Of a stretch of DNA of 64,000 bases, positions 20,232-30,481 are shown one piece after another. Under the pieces are notes generated by a model. The model had not been told where the DNA came from and made no database searches. It worked only from the letters and a program-made list of their open reading frames with translations. The DNA is from RI-153 sp963721725 (lineage in GTDB: Bacteria > Chloroflexota > Anaerolineae > Caldilineales > Caldilineaceae), in NCBI GenBank assembly GCA_963721725.1, contig CAVRLX010000007.1, forward strand, positions 124,001-188,000, in the 5' to 3' direction. The stretch's first letter is position 1; the number at the start of each line of letters is the position of its first letter. The position numbers and the translations under genes were made by a program.

Positions 20232-22528
20232 TCATCTTGTCTCAACCGGCTCCACCACAATCGGCCCCAGTTCCACGGCATCGCCGGGGCCAGCACTGGC
20301 GGGCTGGCGTTCACCAGTGGCGGCGTCATAGAGGCCAATGTGAATGTAATAGCGACCTGGCGGCAGCGCCTCATCGAGCAGCATCCCATAGCGATCTTGG
20401 ATGCTCTCGCCTGGTTGCCAAGTGCTGGTGGGGCGCAGCCACAAGAGGGGCTGGCCGTCGCGCTGCGCCACTTTGGTCCCGGCTTCGTCCAGAAGATGGA
20501 CAAAGACATGGTAGTTTTCGGCCACGGGGCGCAGGCTCTCCCATGCCAGCGTCACCAACAACTCGCCGCCGGGATGGGCCTCGCCGGTGTAGCCATAGCC
20601 ATTTAAGCGCGCCCAAGGTGGGTTGCCAAATTCCACGCCCACGCCGGTCTCGGTGAGCGGTTGCGCCGTGGGGAAGGCATAGAGCGCCATCCGCTGCCCA
20701 GCCACGCTTTCCTCCCAGAGCAAAAAGGCGCGGCTGCGCAGGGCACGCTCCCAGCCCGACTGATCCGGCGACATGGAGTCCGGCACGATCCAGATCCGCC
20801 GATATTGGGCTTCCCAGCGGGCCAGCCATGCTTCGTTGGTGCTGTCCAGGCTGCCGGTGGGCAGCGGTCCATAGACGGGCAGTCGTCCGTGATAGAGATT
20901 GGCAAACGGCGCGCTTTCGTCGGCACGCAGATGCAAAATGGCGTCATCTGGGCTTTCGTGGGCGGTGATTTGGGCAGCGGTGGCGGCGATGGTCTCCCCG
21001 GAGAGCGGGACTTGATAGCGCAACAGCAAGACCAAGGTGATCAGCCCCAGGGCCACGCCATAGGACCACGGCGTGCGTAGATCTGGGCTATCTGTCTGGC
21101 TGCCCAAGTGGCGGGTTAGCAGGCCAGCCCCCACCAACAGGGCCGCGCCGATGAGCGCCAACGCCAGCCGATCGGGGCCAGCCCGCCACCACGCAAACTG
21201 AAAATGGGCTTGGGTGAGATAGCCGAATTGGCGCAGCAGCGGCGAATAGCGCGGCCACAGGAAGGTCTCGGTGGCAAAAAGCGGCTGCACAGTGTCGGCC
21301 AGCCAGGTTTGCACAAGGGTGAATGGGACCAACAGCCCCAGCCATTGAACGGCCAGCGAGAGCGTGAGCAGCAGGGCGAGCGCAGGCGCGGGCCAGCCAG
21401 CCCCCGCGGGCGGATTCATAGACGCGCTGCCACACGGGCGCGGTCAAGAGCATCATAAAGGGCAGCACGCGGCACGACAAAGCGCGGCCCCCAGCTATAA
21501 CCGCCATGCCACATGAACCATTTGGCATAGACCGCCCGATCGAGCAGGGGCACGCCCCACAACAAGGGCAGCAGCGGTCGCCATGTGCGGGCAGCGGCGC
21601 GCAGGCCGCCCAGCGCCAGCAGCACAATCGGGCTATACCAGAGCAGGCCGCGGCCTGGGCTGAGCAACAGGCCATAGAGGCCCAAGAGCCAGTTGGCGCT
21701 AAAGCGTTCGTTGGGCAGATAGCCTGAATCCAGCAGATCGCCATAGCGCAGCCAGTTCCACCAGAGCGAGAGCAGCCCTGCCGCTAAAATCGGCACCCCC
21801 AGGACGATCCAATGGCGCACGGTGGGCAACAGGCGATCTCGGCGCAGCGGTAGCGCTCGCATAGAGCAGCCAGCCCAGGCTGAAAAGATAGAGCGGCAGG
21901 GTGAGAAGGTTAAGCGAGCGGGCCAGATAGGCGATTCCCCAGGCCAGCCCTGCGCCCGATCGATAGCGTTTGCGCCCGCTTTGGTGATGGGCGAGGATGG
22001 CATAGAAGGCGGCGAAGAGGCCCCACGCCGCCACGGGATCGCTAAAAAAGGTCTGCGTATAGGGCCAGGCCAGGGTCGCCAGCCCATAGGTCAGCGCCAC
22101 GATGGTGGCGACAAAGCGGCTCCAGCCCAGGCGCACCGCGGCGGCATAGACAAGGCCGCCGGTCCAGGCTGTGAGCAGCGGGTTGAGCAACATGGCCGCA
22201 TGGACCAGCCCCGCGCGCTCCACTGTACGGCCAGCCAGACCAGCGGCCAGGCCAGCAGGGTCATGCCCACGCCTTTGCGGCTGTAGAGATCGCCGTCGGG
22301 GCCAAAGCTGCCCTGTTGCAGCCCCATCCACAACAGTTGGTTGGCGTCGGCTTCGCCCCGGCGGGCGATGCTCTCGGTGGTGGCAAACATGGACAGCCCG
22401 TCGCTGCTCTCCAGCACGCCGGTGTAGGTGAGCAGATAGCAGGCAAAGAGAAAGCAGGCAAGTAAAAACGCCACGCGGCGATCTTGGGCAATCATGGGGT
22501 CTGGGGCGGGTGACATGGGTGCGTGCAT
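20232..22528 (-). CDS. Polytopic GT39-like glycosyltransferase with C-terminal beta domain (several frameshifts)
   Basis: One membrane protein of about 765 residues spread over three frames. It begins MHAPMSPAPDPMIAQDRR and VAFLLACFLFACYLLTY, then LESSDGLSMFATTESIARRG (first periplasmic loop with acidic residue), several hydrophobic helices (VYAAAVRLGW, LSLWWNWLRYGDLLDSGYLP), then GYSWGPRFVV and further helices, and ends with a soluble beta domain (GNPPWARLNGYGYTGEAHPG, YHVFVHLLDEAGT, GRYYIHIGLYDAATGER). This is the layout of Chloroflexota GT-C mannosyltransferase-like proteins acting on lipid-linked sugars. At least three single-base indels are needed to join it (around 22220, 21850 and 21430-21460). 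Confidence 0.7.
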
Positions 22529-22544
22529 GGACAGATTGTATCTA

Positions 22545-22628
22545 TTCAGGTCTAGGGTGCGACGCACTCGCCAGGGGCAAGTTGGTTGTAAAACGCTTGT
22601 GTGGCGAGTGCGTCGCGCTTGTATAGGT
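22545..22628. repeat. REPIN-like GTGCGACGCAC element, copy 1
   Basis: Terminal inverted repeats (CTAGGGTGCGACGCACTCGCC and its complement, with slight divergence on the right) flank a conserved central segment (GTTGGTTGTAAAACGCTTGTG). It lies upstream of the preceding minus-strand gene. The copies at 32931, 39227, 51105 and 57213 are homologous over the full length. Confidence 0.8.
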
Positions 22629-22700
22629 ACGATAGATTCTAACGACAGAACGGCTGCAAGTCTGTAGGGCGTGCGCAGATTTTAGCGAGATAGACCAGTT

Positions 22701-24909
22701 CTATCTCGCCATCGGGTCGATAACGATTTCAAGCGCGTCGCGCTGGCTGCCGTCGGCCAGGGTGATGGGTTGGCGACCGTCTGCCGTGTACATGCCCACG
22801 AGCAGGCGCAGCGTTTCCGGGTGTGGCGCAGCCAGGGTCAACTGATAAGTATCGCGCACGATCTCCTCAGGCTGCCAGCCGTCGGTGGGACGTGTGCCGC
22901 TGACCGGCGGGTTGTCTTGCTGGGCGATCATGGCGCCGCTTGCATCGAAAAGCTGGGTAAAGACAGTATAGGGCACGGGCACAGGCGAGAGCGCTCGCCA
23001 ATACAATACCAGATGCAGCGTGGCATCGTCGGCCCAGACGTGTTCGACGCCAAGCAAGTCAATGGGGCCGCCAGCCGTTGCAACGGTGGCGACGGGCGCG
23101 CCGCTGTGGACCAGCCGCGTCAGCGTACACGCGCGCCTGCGGTCACGGTCTCCACACGCTGCCACTCTGCGCTTTGCAGGAGCGCCGCCAGCAGATCGAG
23201 ATCGGGCGCATCTGGCCCCGGTGAGCCACCAAACACTGGTCTCATGGGCGACACGGGCGGCCAGCCGTTCTGTGCCCACGGCTAGCGGCTCGCCGGCGGG
23301 GGGCATAGGTGTCGATGACTTCGAGGGTGTAGTCGTGGCGCAACCAGGGATAGACACTCTCCCACACGTCGATTTGCGGCGTCAGCACCAGCGCCGTGGG
23401 CCACGCGGCGTCGGCGTCGAGGGTGGTCATTACCGCGGGGCAGGGGTGTTCGGCCAGCCGCTGCGCCGTGTAGGCGTCGGCCATGCGCGGCGTGGCGAGG
23501 ATCAGCGCCAGCAGCGCCGCCGCCAGCGTGGCCCACGAAAGTGTGCGTGCCGTGCGGCGCATGGCGCGTGCGGCGGCGGTGGGCCAGATCTGCCCCAAAA
23601 ATTCCAGCCCCAAGAGCATCAGCAGCGCCGTGCGCAGCAGCACCGTTCCCCACAAGATCCAGATCTCTTGGCGCAGCACGATGATATAGAGCGTGGACTC
23701 GATGAAATTATCCAGCATGAGGGCCACGGCAATGGCGACGCCACGGCCATTGGGCATCAAGAGCGCGATCATCGCCAGCATCCACAGCACAAATTGGGGA
23801 CTCCAGCCCTTGTTATAGAGAAAGAGCCAGATCACGCTGGCCCCGGTAAAGGCGACCAACGTGTGCGGTTGGTCCCACCGATAGGGGCGGGTGTAGATCC
23901 AGAGGTAGAAGAGCAGAAAGAGCGCCGAGATCAGCGGCCAGGGCAGCACGCTTTCCCACACTTGATTGGACAGCCCGGCGGGATTGCGGTTGTCCAACAG
24001 CACTTGCCCAAAATCATAATAGCCGTCGAAGAGCGCCCAAATGCTCTGCCAGGGGGGGCGCATGCTCTGCACGCGAAAGCTGCTCAGGGCCAATGCGGGA
24101 TTTCCGCGCACCAGGGGATAGCCGACCGCCACCACAGCCGCCGAAAAGACGAGAACGTAGAGCGTCGGGCGCAGCAGGCTGTGCGGCGATCTGGGCTGGA
24201 ACCATTCGTCACGCGCGGCGGGCCAACTCAGGCGCGCGCCCAGCCAGCGGATGGCAATCGGCACCAGCAGGGCCGGCGTAAGCTTGGTCAAAAAGCCGAG
24301 GGCGGCGAAGATGGCGCTGGCGATCCAGCTCTGGCGCTTGTGCTGGCCGCGGATCAGCGCATCCAGCCCGGCCAGGAAGAAGAAGAGCGTCATCGGCTCG
24401 AACCAGCCCAACAGGGTGTAGAGCGGCGCAAAGAAGAGGGCATAGAGCAGCGGTGAGACAATGGGGTGGACAATGGGCTGGACAATGGGCTGGACAATGG
24501 GCTGGATTGGCCCGGCGGCGTAGAGTTTGCGGGCAATGCGGTAGAGGGCGATGAGGTTGCCGGTGTCAAAGGCCAGCAGGCTCAGCCCCAAGAGCGTGTT
24601 AAAGGCCAGGCGGGCATCCACCCAGGGCGGGATGCGCGTGGAGAGGGTATAAACGCCGTTGATCAGGGCATGAAAGAGCGGCGGGTAGGGGGACCAGGCG
24701 TTGACATAGGCGTGATAGCCCTGGGGGGCCAGCCGCCCGTATTCCCAATAGAAGCTGTAGTCGGAATAGTCGCTGATATAGCCGCCGGGGCGCAGCAGCA
24801 AAATCGCCATTAGGCGCAGGCTGACGAAAAGCAGAAGCAGCAGCCAGAACGGGCGATGACGCCCATAGGCCGCTTTCGCGTTGATCACGATCCAGTTCGA
24901 GTCACCCAT
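22701..24909 (-). CDS. Second polytopic glycosyltransferase-like membrane protein (frameshifted)
   Basis: About 735 residues over several frames. The long first part from MGDSNWIVINAKAAYG contains an N-terminal helix, an acidic loop (GGYISDYSDYSFYWEYGRLA) typical of GT-C enzymes, and about ten further hydrophobic segments (LSLLAFDTGNLIALYRIA, IRWLGARL, FLYNKGWSPQFVLWMLAMIA). A tetrapeptide repeat QPIV sits near residue 140. The last third, after a shift near 23300 and two more near 23140-23215, forms a soluble beta domain (LHLVLYWRALSPVPVPYTVF, TQLFDASGAMIAQQDNPPV) like that of the preceding gene. The two probably decorate the same glycan or lipid-linked sugar. Confidence 0.7.
24459..24510. 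repeat. 12-bp tandem repeat in the coding region
   Basis: GGCTGGACAATG units repeated about four times encode QPIV-QPIV-QPIV-HPIV within the second glycosyltransferase. As a multiple of three, changes in copy number would keep the frame. Confidence 0.8.
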
Positions 24910-25006
24910 CCGCACGCACGGCTCCCCACCCACGCAATCGAATCACCGCTGGCTGCAAAGTGCCCCATCGTACCATTGATAGGGTGTGGGCAGCAATTCG
25001 AGGTCC

Positions 25007-25050
25007 GTAGGGGTCCAGGTCCAGCATGCTGGACCCCTACGGACCCCTAC
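25007..25050. repeat. RAYT-linked REP palindrome, compound copy
   Basis: A compound copy of the palindrome whose arm is GTAGGGGTCCAGCA, with partly duplicated arms. It overlaps the 3' end of the transposase gene and supplies its TAG stop codon (25047-25049). Confidence 0.85.
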
Positions 25051-25712
25051 GGTTTGGTATTTTGAATCATTTGCCAGATCTCAACAGCCAGCGGATCACG
25101 GCCAGAAGCCGCATCGTTATAGCGATCCAGTTGCCATCGTTTGGGGTTCTCGCGTATGTAGTGGCGAATGGCATAGAGTTGTTCCTCGGTGCGCACAATG
25201 GTTTCATAGTAGTTGCGCTGCCAAATGGATGAACCTGGCTTGTTTTCCTGTTGATTGATCTGTCGGGTGACAGCGGCTTTGAAGGAGCGGATGACTGCAC
25301 CTAGAGAACCAGGGACTACGTTCGGGCGTAGGGGCGCACCATGCTGCGCCCCTACAAGAGGATCATTCGGTGATTCATTCTGTAGGGGTGCAGCATGCTG
25401 GACCTGCGCCGTTCCCTTTTCCTCTGTCGGTAGGGGTCCAGCATGCTGGACCCCTACGTGAAACCAGAGCAGGCCGTGAAGGTGATTGGGCATGATCACC
25501 ACTTCGTCGAGGGTGACGTGAGAAAAATGCGCAGGAATGGCCTGCCAACAGTTCTGGGCACCCTCGCCCTCGATTGAAAGAGTTACCCCCTCGTTGGTGA
25601 CGCTGCCCAGGCGATGACGCCGATCTTGGGTGCAAATGGTGACGAAATAGGCCCCAGGGGTCGTGTAGTCGTATCCTTTTTTGCGGATGGAACGACGATT
25701 CGGTTTCTCCAT
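25047..25712 (-). CDS. REP-associated tyrosine transposase (RAYT)
   Basis: A 221-residue Y1/HUH-superfamily transposase. RRSIRKKGYDYTTPGAYFVT opens the fold; VVIMPNHLHGLLWF holds the HxH metal motif; SSIWQRNYYETIVRTEEQL holds the catalytic Tyr; HYIRENPKRW closes it. Between the HxH and Tyr motifs, where relatives have a short loop, it carries an insert containing GVQHAGPLP, QVQHAAPLQ and GAQHGAPLR, each encoded by a REP palindrome in frame. The ATG at 25712 follows AAGGAAGG; the longer open frame upstream reads through palindromes and is not coding. RAYTs are single-copy enzymes thought to mobilise REP palindromes. Confidence 0.9.
   Translation of the reverse strand: MEKPNRRSIRKKGYDYTTPGAYFVTICTQDRRHRLGSVTNEGVTLSIEGEGAQNCWQAIPAHFSHVTLDEVVIMPNHLHGLLWFHVGVQHAGPLPTEEKGTAQVQHAAPLQNESPNDPLVGAQHGAPLRPNVVPGSLGAVIRSFKAAVTRQINQQENKPGSSIWQRNYYETIVRTEEQLYAIRHYIRENPKRWQLDRYNDAASGRDPLAVEIWQMIQNTKP
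25328..25355. repeat. REP palindrome inside the RAYT gene (1)
   Basis: Arms GTAGGGGCGCA and TGCGCCCCTAC with a CCATGC-like centre. Read in the transposase frame it encodes GAQHGAPL. Confidence 0.85.
25382..25406. repeat. REP palindrome inside the RAYT gene (2, degenerate)
   Basis: A degraded copy (GTAGGGGTGCAGCATGCTGG, followed by ACCTGC) that encodes VQHAAPLQ in the transposase frame. Confidence 0.7.
25430..25457. repeat. REP palindrome inside the RAYT gene (3, perfect)
   Basis: A perfect 28-bp palindrome with arm GTAGGGGTCCAGCA. It is read in frame as VGVQHAGPL within the transposase. Confidence 0.9.
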
Positions 25713-25738
25713 TGTCGCCTTCCTTTCTATCAAATTTC

Positions 25739-25797
25739 GGGGCGTACCATGGTGCGCCCCAATGGTGTGCTGTTGTGGGGGTCCAACCTGTTGGACC
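25739..25797. repeat. Two diverged REP palindromes upstream of the RAYT gene
   Basis: A GGGGCG-TACCATGGTG-CGCCCC unit (25739-25760) and GGTCCAACCTGTTGGACC (25780-25797) lie just upstream of the transposase ribosome binding site. Both are variants of the same palindrome family. Confidence 0.7.
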
Positions 25798-25822
25798 AAA
25801 GATGTGGGTGATTTCTTTGAAC

Positions 25823-25866
25823 GTGGAGGGGTAGGGGTCCAGCATGCTGGACCCCTACCCCTCCAC
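25823..25866. repeat. Perfect 44-bp palindrome at the methylase/RAYT junction
   Basis: The arm GTGGAGGGGTAGGGGTCCAG continues to the centre as CA and then its exact complement (22 bp per arm). It contains the REP palindrome. Its right side encodes the last residues (VEG) and the stop codon of the methylase gene, and it can form a strong hairpin there. Confidence 0.9.
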
Positions 25867-28800
25867 AATCCGGATCTCATCGTCCGTCAGCCCGTAGAGC
25901 CGATAGACGATCTGGTCGATGACCCCATCGGTGAAGGCCAACTCACGGCGTGAGGGGGCGCACTTTTTCCACGCTGGCCGTGTATTCGCGTTCCAGCCGT
26001 TCTTGGAAGGCGCGGCCCGTGGGATCTTTGCTCAGTTTGCGCTTGTTTTTGACGAGCACGTCGAGTAGCTCGTCAAAGGGCAGCGGCGGATCGCCCTTTT
26101 GATAGTTGCCGGGATAGCCCTGGATTTTGGTTTTGCCGGGGAGATCGTCCAGCGTGCCGCCGGTGTGCCGGTCTAGCCAGGTGAGGAAGCCGCGCATCTC
26201 TTCGGCTTTGGCACGGTTGAGGTCGATCATGCGTTGGGCCAGAAAGGCGAGCAGGTCGTGGATGACGTCGGTGCGGGGGGCGAGGTGATCGTCGACGAAG
26301 GCAAGCAGGGGCGCGGGGTCGGCGCTGGCCAGGGCGGCGGTGTAGCGGGCCTGCCCTGCGGCGGCAGCGGCCGCACGCTCGTCTGCGGGCGTGGTGAAGT
26401 CGATGCGGCGGATGGGGATTGCGCTAAATGTGCCCTTTGTAACTTGTGGCCAGTAGCTGTCTCCACTTTCTGAGGTGACAATATGTTTGATAAAACCAAG
26501 ATCATTAGGGACGAGTTGAAGAATCCTAGACAGCATATTGAAGCTTCTAGGGCTGTATCTTGCTGATGGTCACAGTGATATAGATTATCTCGAACAAGTA
26601 AACTGTCTGCTCGTCTAAGGTTGCAATCTATAAGAATCCCCTGTTTGCCGGATAACAAGTCTTTGGTCAGCTTTTAGTATAGCTCAATATCTCAGGTCTC
26701 AGCAAAGCATTCTCGAAAACGATCCAGTAGTCACTGTCCAGAGATTTGACGTATAACGATGATTTGACTCCTTCGAGAGCTAAGCTGAAATTCAATTTGT
26801 ATCGGGTATCAGCACATAATTTTGTTCGCATGAAACAATGCTCTACTGGTCCTGTGGAGGACTCTTTTCCAACCTGAAAAGCTTTTGCTACCCTGCGATG
26901 ATTGCAAAGCCATTATCCATGAATAACAGGATTAGCACGCATTTTGTCTGCATAAACCGCAATAAATTCTGGTCATTCACTTTACAATTTACAGGTTTAC
27001 CGTCTTGATCAGCCAACGCATTCACGAATGGGATCAACGAATCCACCTGTTGATCTGGCCAAGTTCTATCGTTGATTGATAGTTGTCTAAAGCTTTCGAT
27101 CCATTCAGAATTGCAACTTGCATGTATCAACGGTAACTCCATCGGGAAAACTGAGCAGTCAAACTCGTCTCACGATTCGAACTGTAACATGTCTGCAAAT
27201 ATGTACTTTCGAAACATTTTGTAAGCTTGCAGGTTGAGAAACCAAGTATTAGGCATGATCATGCCCCAAGCACCCTCAGCGTTAATTAAAAGTAAACCTC
27301 GCTCTATAAACAGGAAATAAGAATCAAACCCGTAACTCAGCGATTTGAAATATCATCGTAAAGTAGTTACATGAGTTGCTTCTGCAGACTGATCCACATA
27401 CGGCGGATTCCCGATCACCGCGTCAAACCCCGGATTGTCCGCCCAGTCGCGCCGTTCCAGGTCAATAAAGACTTCGGGGAATTCCAGATCCCAGTGGAAG
27501 AAGCGCTTTTCTTCCCACAGCGTTTTGGCGCGCTCAATGGCGGCTGCATAGTTGGCGGCCAGGCTGCGTTCGCCGCGCACGGCGGGCAAGAGGGCGTCGC
27601 TGTAGAGGGTGATAAATTCCAGCCCGGCGGCATTGCCAAAATATTGGCTCACCCACAGGTCCAAAATCTGTTTATAGGCAGTGAGTTGGGCCTGAAACTC
27701 CCGATATTGGCGGGCGCTCTCGCCCACATCGGCCAGGGTGGAATCGGTGCGACTCCACAATCTCCAGCATGATCGCCGTCAGATCGAGCAATCCGGCAAA
27801 GGGACCAGCAAAGAGTCCACTTTGAAAGCCCGTGAAAGTCTCCTGCGCTTCTTCGCCGCGGCCTTCGGCCAGCCGCCGCGCTTCGCTGCTGATCTTGCCC
27901 GTACTTTGGGGGATCTGGATCTCGCGCTCTACAGTTTTGACGTCTGTGCCGATCAGCGAATTGCCCCAGCGCAGGTGATGATCCAAAAAGCTGAGGGGCG
28001 CGCCCACGGTGAACGAATGGAGCCAGAGCGAGAGCTTCGCCAGTTCCACGGCCATGCGGTTGAGGTCTACGCCATAGATGCAGCGCTTCATCACCAGCCG
28101 CGTGAGCAGGGCGGTGTCGTCCACTTGATCGGCGTCCACGGCGATGCCCTGCCCATTCATTTCGGCCAGAATTTCGCCGCGTACATGCTCGATGAGGGCA
28201 TAGACGGGATTCCACGCCAGCGGCACGTCGGCGCGGGCGTCGTGATAGCGCTGCATACGCTCGATGATGCCGTCGGTGAGGTGATCCACGGCGTTGACGA
28301 GAAAATGGCCCGATCCCATGGCCGGGTCACAAACTTTGATGCCCAGAAAGGCTTCGCGGGCGGCGCGTTCGTGCGTCTCCAATTGGCCGCGCAGGAGGCG
28401 ATTGGCCTGGGCGTTTTCTGTCTCTTGCAGGCGACGGCGCAGATCGATGCACTGGTCCAACGCCGTGCCAAAGGCGCGCTCGCGCTCGTCCAAAATCGGG
28501 TCCAGCGTCTGCGCCACAATGTATTCCACAATGTAGTCGGGGGTGTAATAGGAGCCGCTGGCCTTGCGTTCGCCCTTGTCGTTGATCAGCGTCACCTTGC
28601 CGGCGGCGGCATCGTCCACACGCAGTTTGTTCTCCAACAGCCCTTCGTAGATCGATCCCAGATTGCGCACGCTGATGTAGGCATAGTCCACCGGCTCGCC
28701 ACGGTCGCGCACCAGCAGATCCACGGCCTCGGCCACGGCGGCGTCGCTGAGTTTGTGGGTTTCCAAAAATTGATTGTCCGGCGTCCCCTGGGCAAACAGA

Positions 28801-30026
28801 CCGCCATTGTAGCGGGGCACGCCCAGGCTGGGATCGCCCAGATCCACACGGTGGAAGAGGGCAAGCAAGCGGCCATACTCTGGCGTGGCGTGGGTGGCCG
28901 TGCTGATGGCGCGGCCTCGGTCGCGCCAATCGGCAAAGCGGGCGGCCATGCGCGTCAGGCTTTCGTCGCGATAGGCTTCATTGTGCATGGGCAGCAGGGC
29001 GCGGGCCTCGGCATAGAGCAGAAAGAGCAGTTTATAGAGCAGACTCAGCGAGGCCCGGTAGATCTGATCCAGACTTTCCGGCGTCTCCGCAGTGATGCCC
29101 AGTTGGCGCTGGCGATAGGCCACAAAGCCACCGGCAATCGCGGGCATCACCTCTTCATAGACGATCTCTTTGAGCTTGTCGCTGATCTCGCGGGCATAGG
29201 TGTTGGAGCCGGTGTGGACGCGCTCCACGAAGCTTTGCCCGCCGGGGCCGGTCACAAAGGCGACGCGGCGGAAGAAGAGCCACCAGCGTTTGAAGGTGTC
29301 GGGCGCAGCGGGTAGGGGTCCACCATGGTGGACCCCTACGGTGTCGGTGGGTAGGGGGCCACCATGGTGCGCCCGTACGGTGTCGGTGGGTAGGGGGCCA
29401 CCATGGTGGCCCCGTGCGGTGTCGGTGGGTAGGGGTCCACCATGGTGGACCCGTGCGGGAGAAAAGAGATCGGCGAGGTCGAACTCATAATATTCGCTGG
29501 CCGTGCTGCTGGCTTCGCGGCTATAGAGCCACCAGACGCGCCCGTTGGTGAGAATGCCCCAAGCCACACGGCTGCCCACCAAATAGCTCACCATTTGATG
29601 GCTGGGGTTGCCCTTTTTCCAGTCGTCGGCGCTGTCGTCGCCGCGCAGGCTGAGGGGCCGATCCCAGCGTTTGGCCTCGGCGATGACGGCGGCGCGGGCA
29701 AAGAAGGCATCTTGGCTGCTGGCTTTGGCACGCTCGGCTTCGTCTTTCACGGCCTGGCTGGGGAAGAGCGTGTAATCCGGGCGCTGAAGCTGTGCGCCGC
29801 GGCTCTGTTTGGGCTGCACGGTGTAGGGCCAGCCCAGCACCTCGCTCAACACCGGCTTGATGAACTCTTCTTCGGTCTGGGCCTCGTTCCAACCCGCGCC
29901 AAATTCGGCGGCGCGATCCCAAAGCTGGCGCAGACGATCAAAGGCGGCGGCGGTGTCGGCTTCCCATTCGGGCAATTGTGGCAGCCGTTCGGCGAGATAG
30001 TGCTGGGAAAAGAGCGATTTATTCAC
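25855..30026 (-). pseudogene. Eco57I/type IIG-like DNA methyltransferase-restriction protein, decayed
   Basis: About 1390 codons. The N-terminal part has a PD-(D/E)xK-like nuclease signature (RPDYTLFPSQ ... AVIAEAKRWDRPL). A 13-residue repeat HHGGPLPTDTVR encoded by four REP palindromes follows at about residues 190-240. The methyltransferase has motif I (DPAMGSGHFLVNAVDH) and motif IV (FDAVIGNPPYVD). After NPPY the reading frame is damaged: in-frame TGA codons near 27359 and 27178, then several shifts, although family sequence stays legible (YGFDSYFLFIERGLLL, AWGMIMPNTWF, YWPQVTKGTFSAIPIRRIDF). The damaged recognition region is visibly more AT-rich than the rest. The GTG at 30026 is the likely start. 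Target recognition is probably lost. Confidence 0.75.
29312..29456. repeat. Four REP palindromes in tandem, 39-bp period, inside the methylase gene
   Basis: 28-bp palindromes start at 29312, 29351, 29390 and 29429, each with an 11-nt spacer (GGTGTCGGTGG). The first is perfect (arm GTAGGGGTCCACCA); the others carry paired or single changes. A 39-bp unit equals 13 codons, so the array is in frame and adds the repeat HHGGPLPTDTVR to the protein. Confidence 0.9.
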
Positions 30027-30216
30027 AAAGAAGCGTCTCTTGGGGTGGGGCGTGGGGCCGCGCAAACTGGCCCGCACAAAACGGTAGGGTTGGGGAAGGT
30101 CTGGGGATGATGGGCGGCGACGTGATGAACTTCCGTGGATTTCAGTATACAAAAAGTTCACGCAGCGGGCAACGCTCGAAATCGCCAGCGGGTGTGATTG
30201 AGACTGGGGGCGGGTC

Positions 30217-30284
30217 AGCATTCCGGGAATGGACCGGGTGAGGAGGGTTTACACGGTGCGGTTCTGGTCCATTCCCGGAATGCT
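30217..30284. repeat. Paired-palindrome element (ATTCCGGGAAT family), copy 3
   Basis: AGCATTCCGGGAATGGACC and GGTCCATTCCCGGAATGCT are perfect 19-nt inverted repeats around a 30-nt loop. It lies between the divergent methylase gene and the next secreted protein. Confidence 0.8.
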
Positions 30285-30481
30285 AACCTGGATTTGGCGA
30301 ATCTGCCGAACGGGTGATGTATTTCAACCTCTCTCAAACGCCACAATAGCCATAGACTCCGTTGTGGGGTTGCCCACGGGCACAAGGGGAGGTCTATCCT
30401 CTGGCTTGTTTCCGGGGCGCGCTACTCTGGTGATGGTTCGCTCTTTCGTTTCCACAATTCTTTTCGGGAGAAAATTTACCC

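Noticed and set aside
23020..24456. 478-codon plus-strand open frame opposite the second glycosyltransferase
   Set aside because: Gln/Arg/His-rich composition is typical of the antisense of a hydrophobic membrane protein.
25713..25880. N-terminal extension of the RAYT gene up to 25880
   Set aside because: The extension is translated REP palindromes (CWTPT-like peptides); a strong ribosome binding site supports the ATG at 25712.
27738..29315. 525-codon plus-strand open frame opposite the methylase gene
   Set aside because: Mirror of a real coding region with intact methyltransferase motifs; the antisense protein has no recognisable domain and no ribosome binding site.
29312..29456. CRISPR-like array (four 28-bp repeats at regular 39-bp spacing)
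   Set aside because: Spacers are near-identical 11-mers, repeats are full palindromes, there are no cas genes, and the array is in frame within a coding region.
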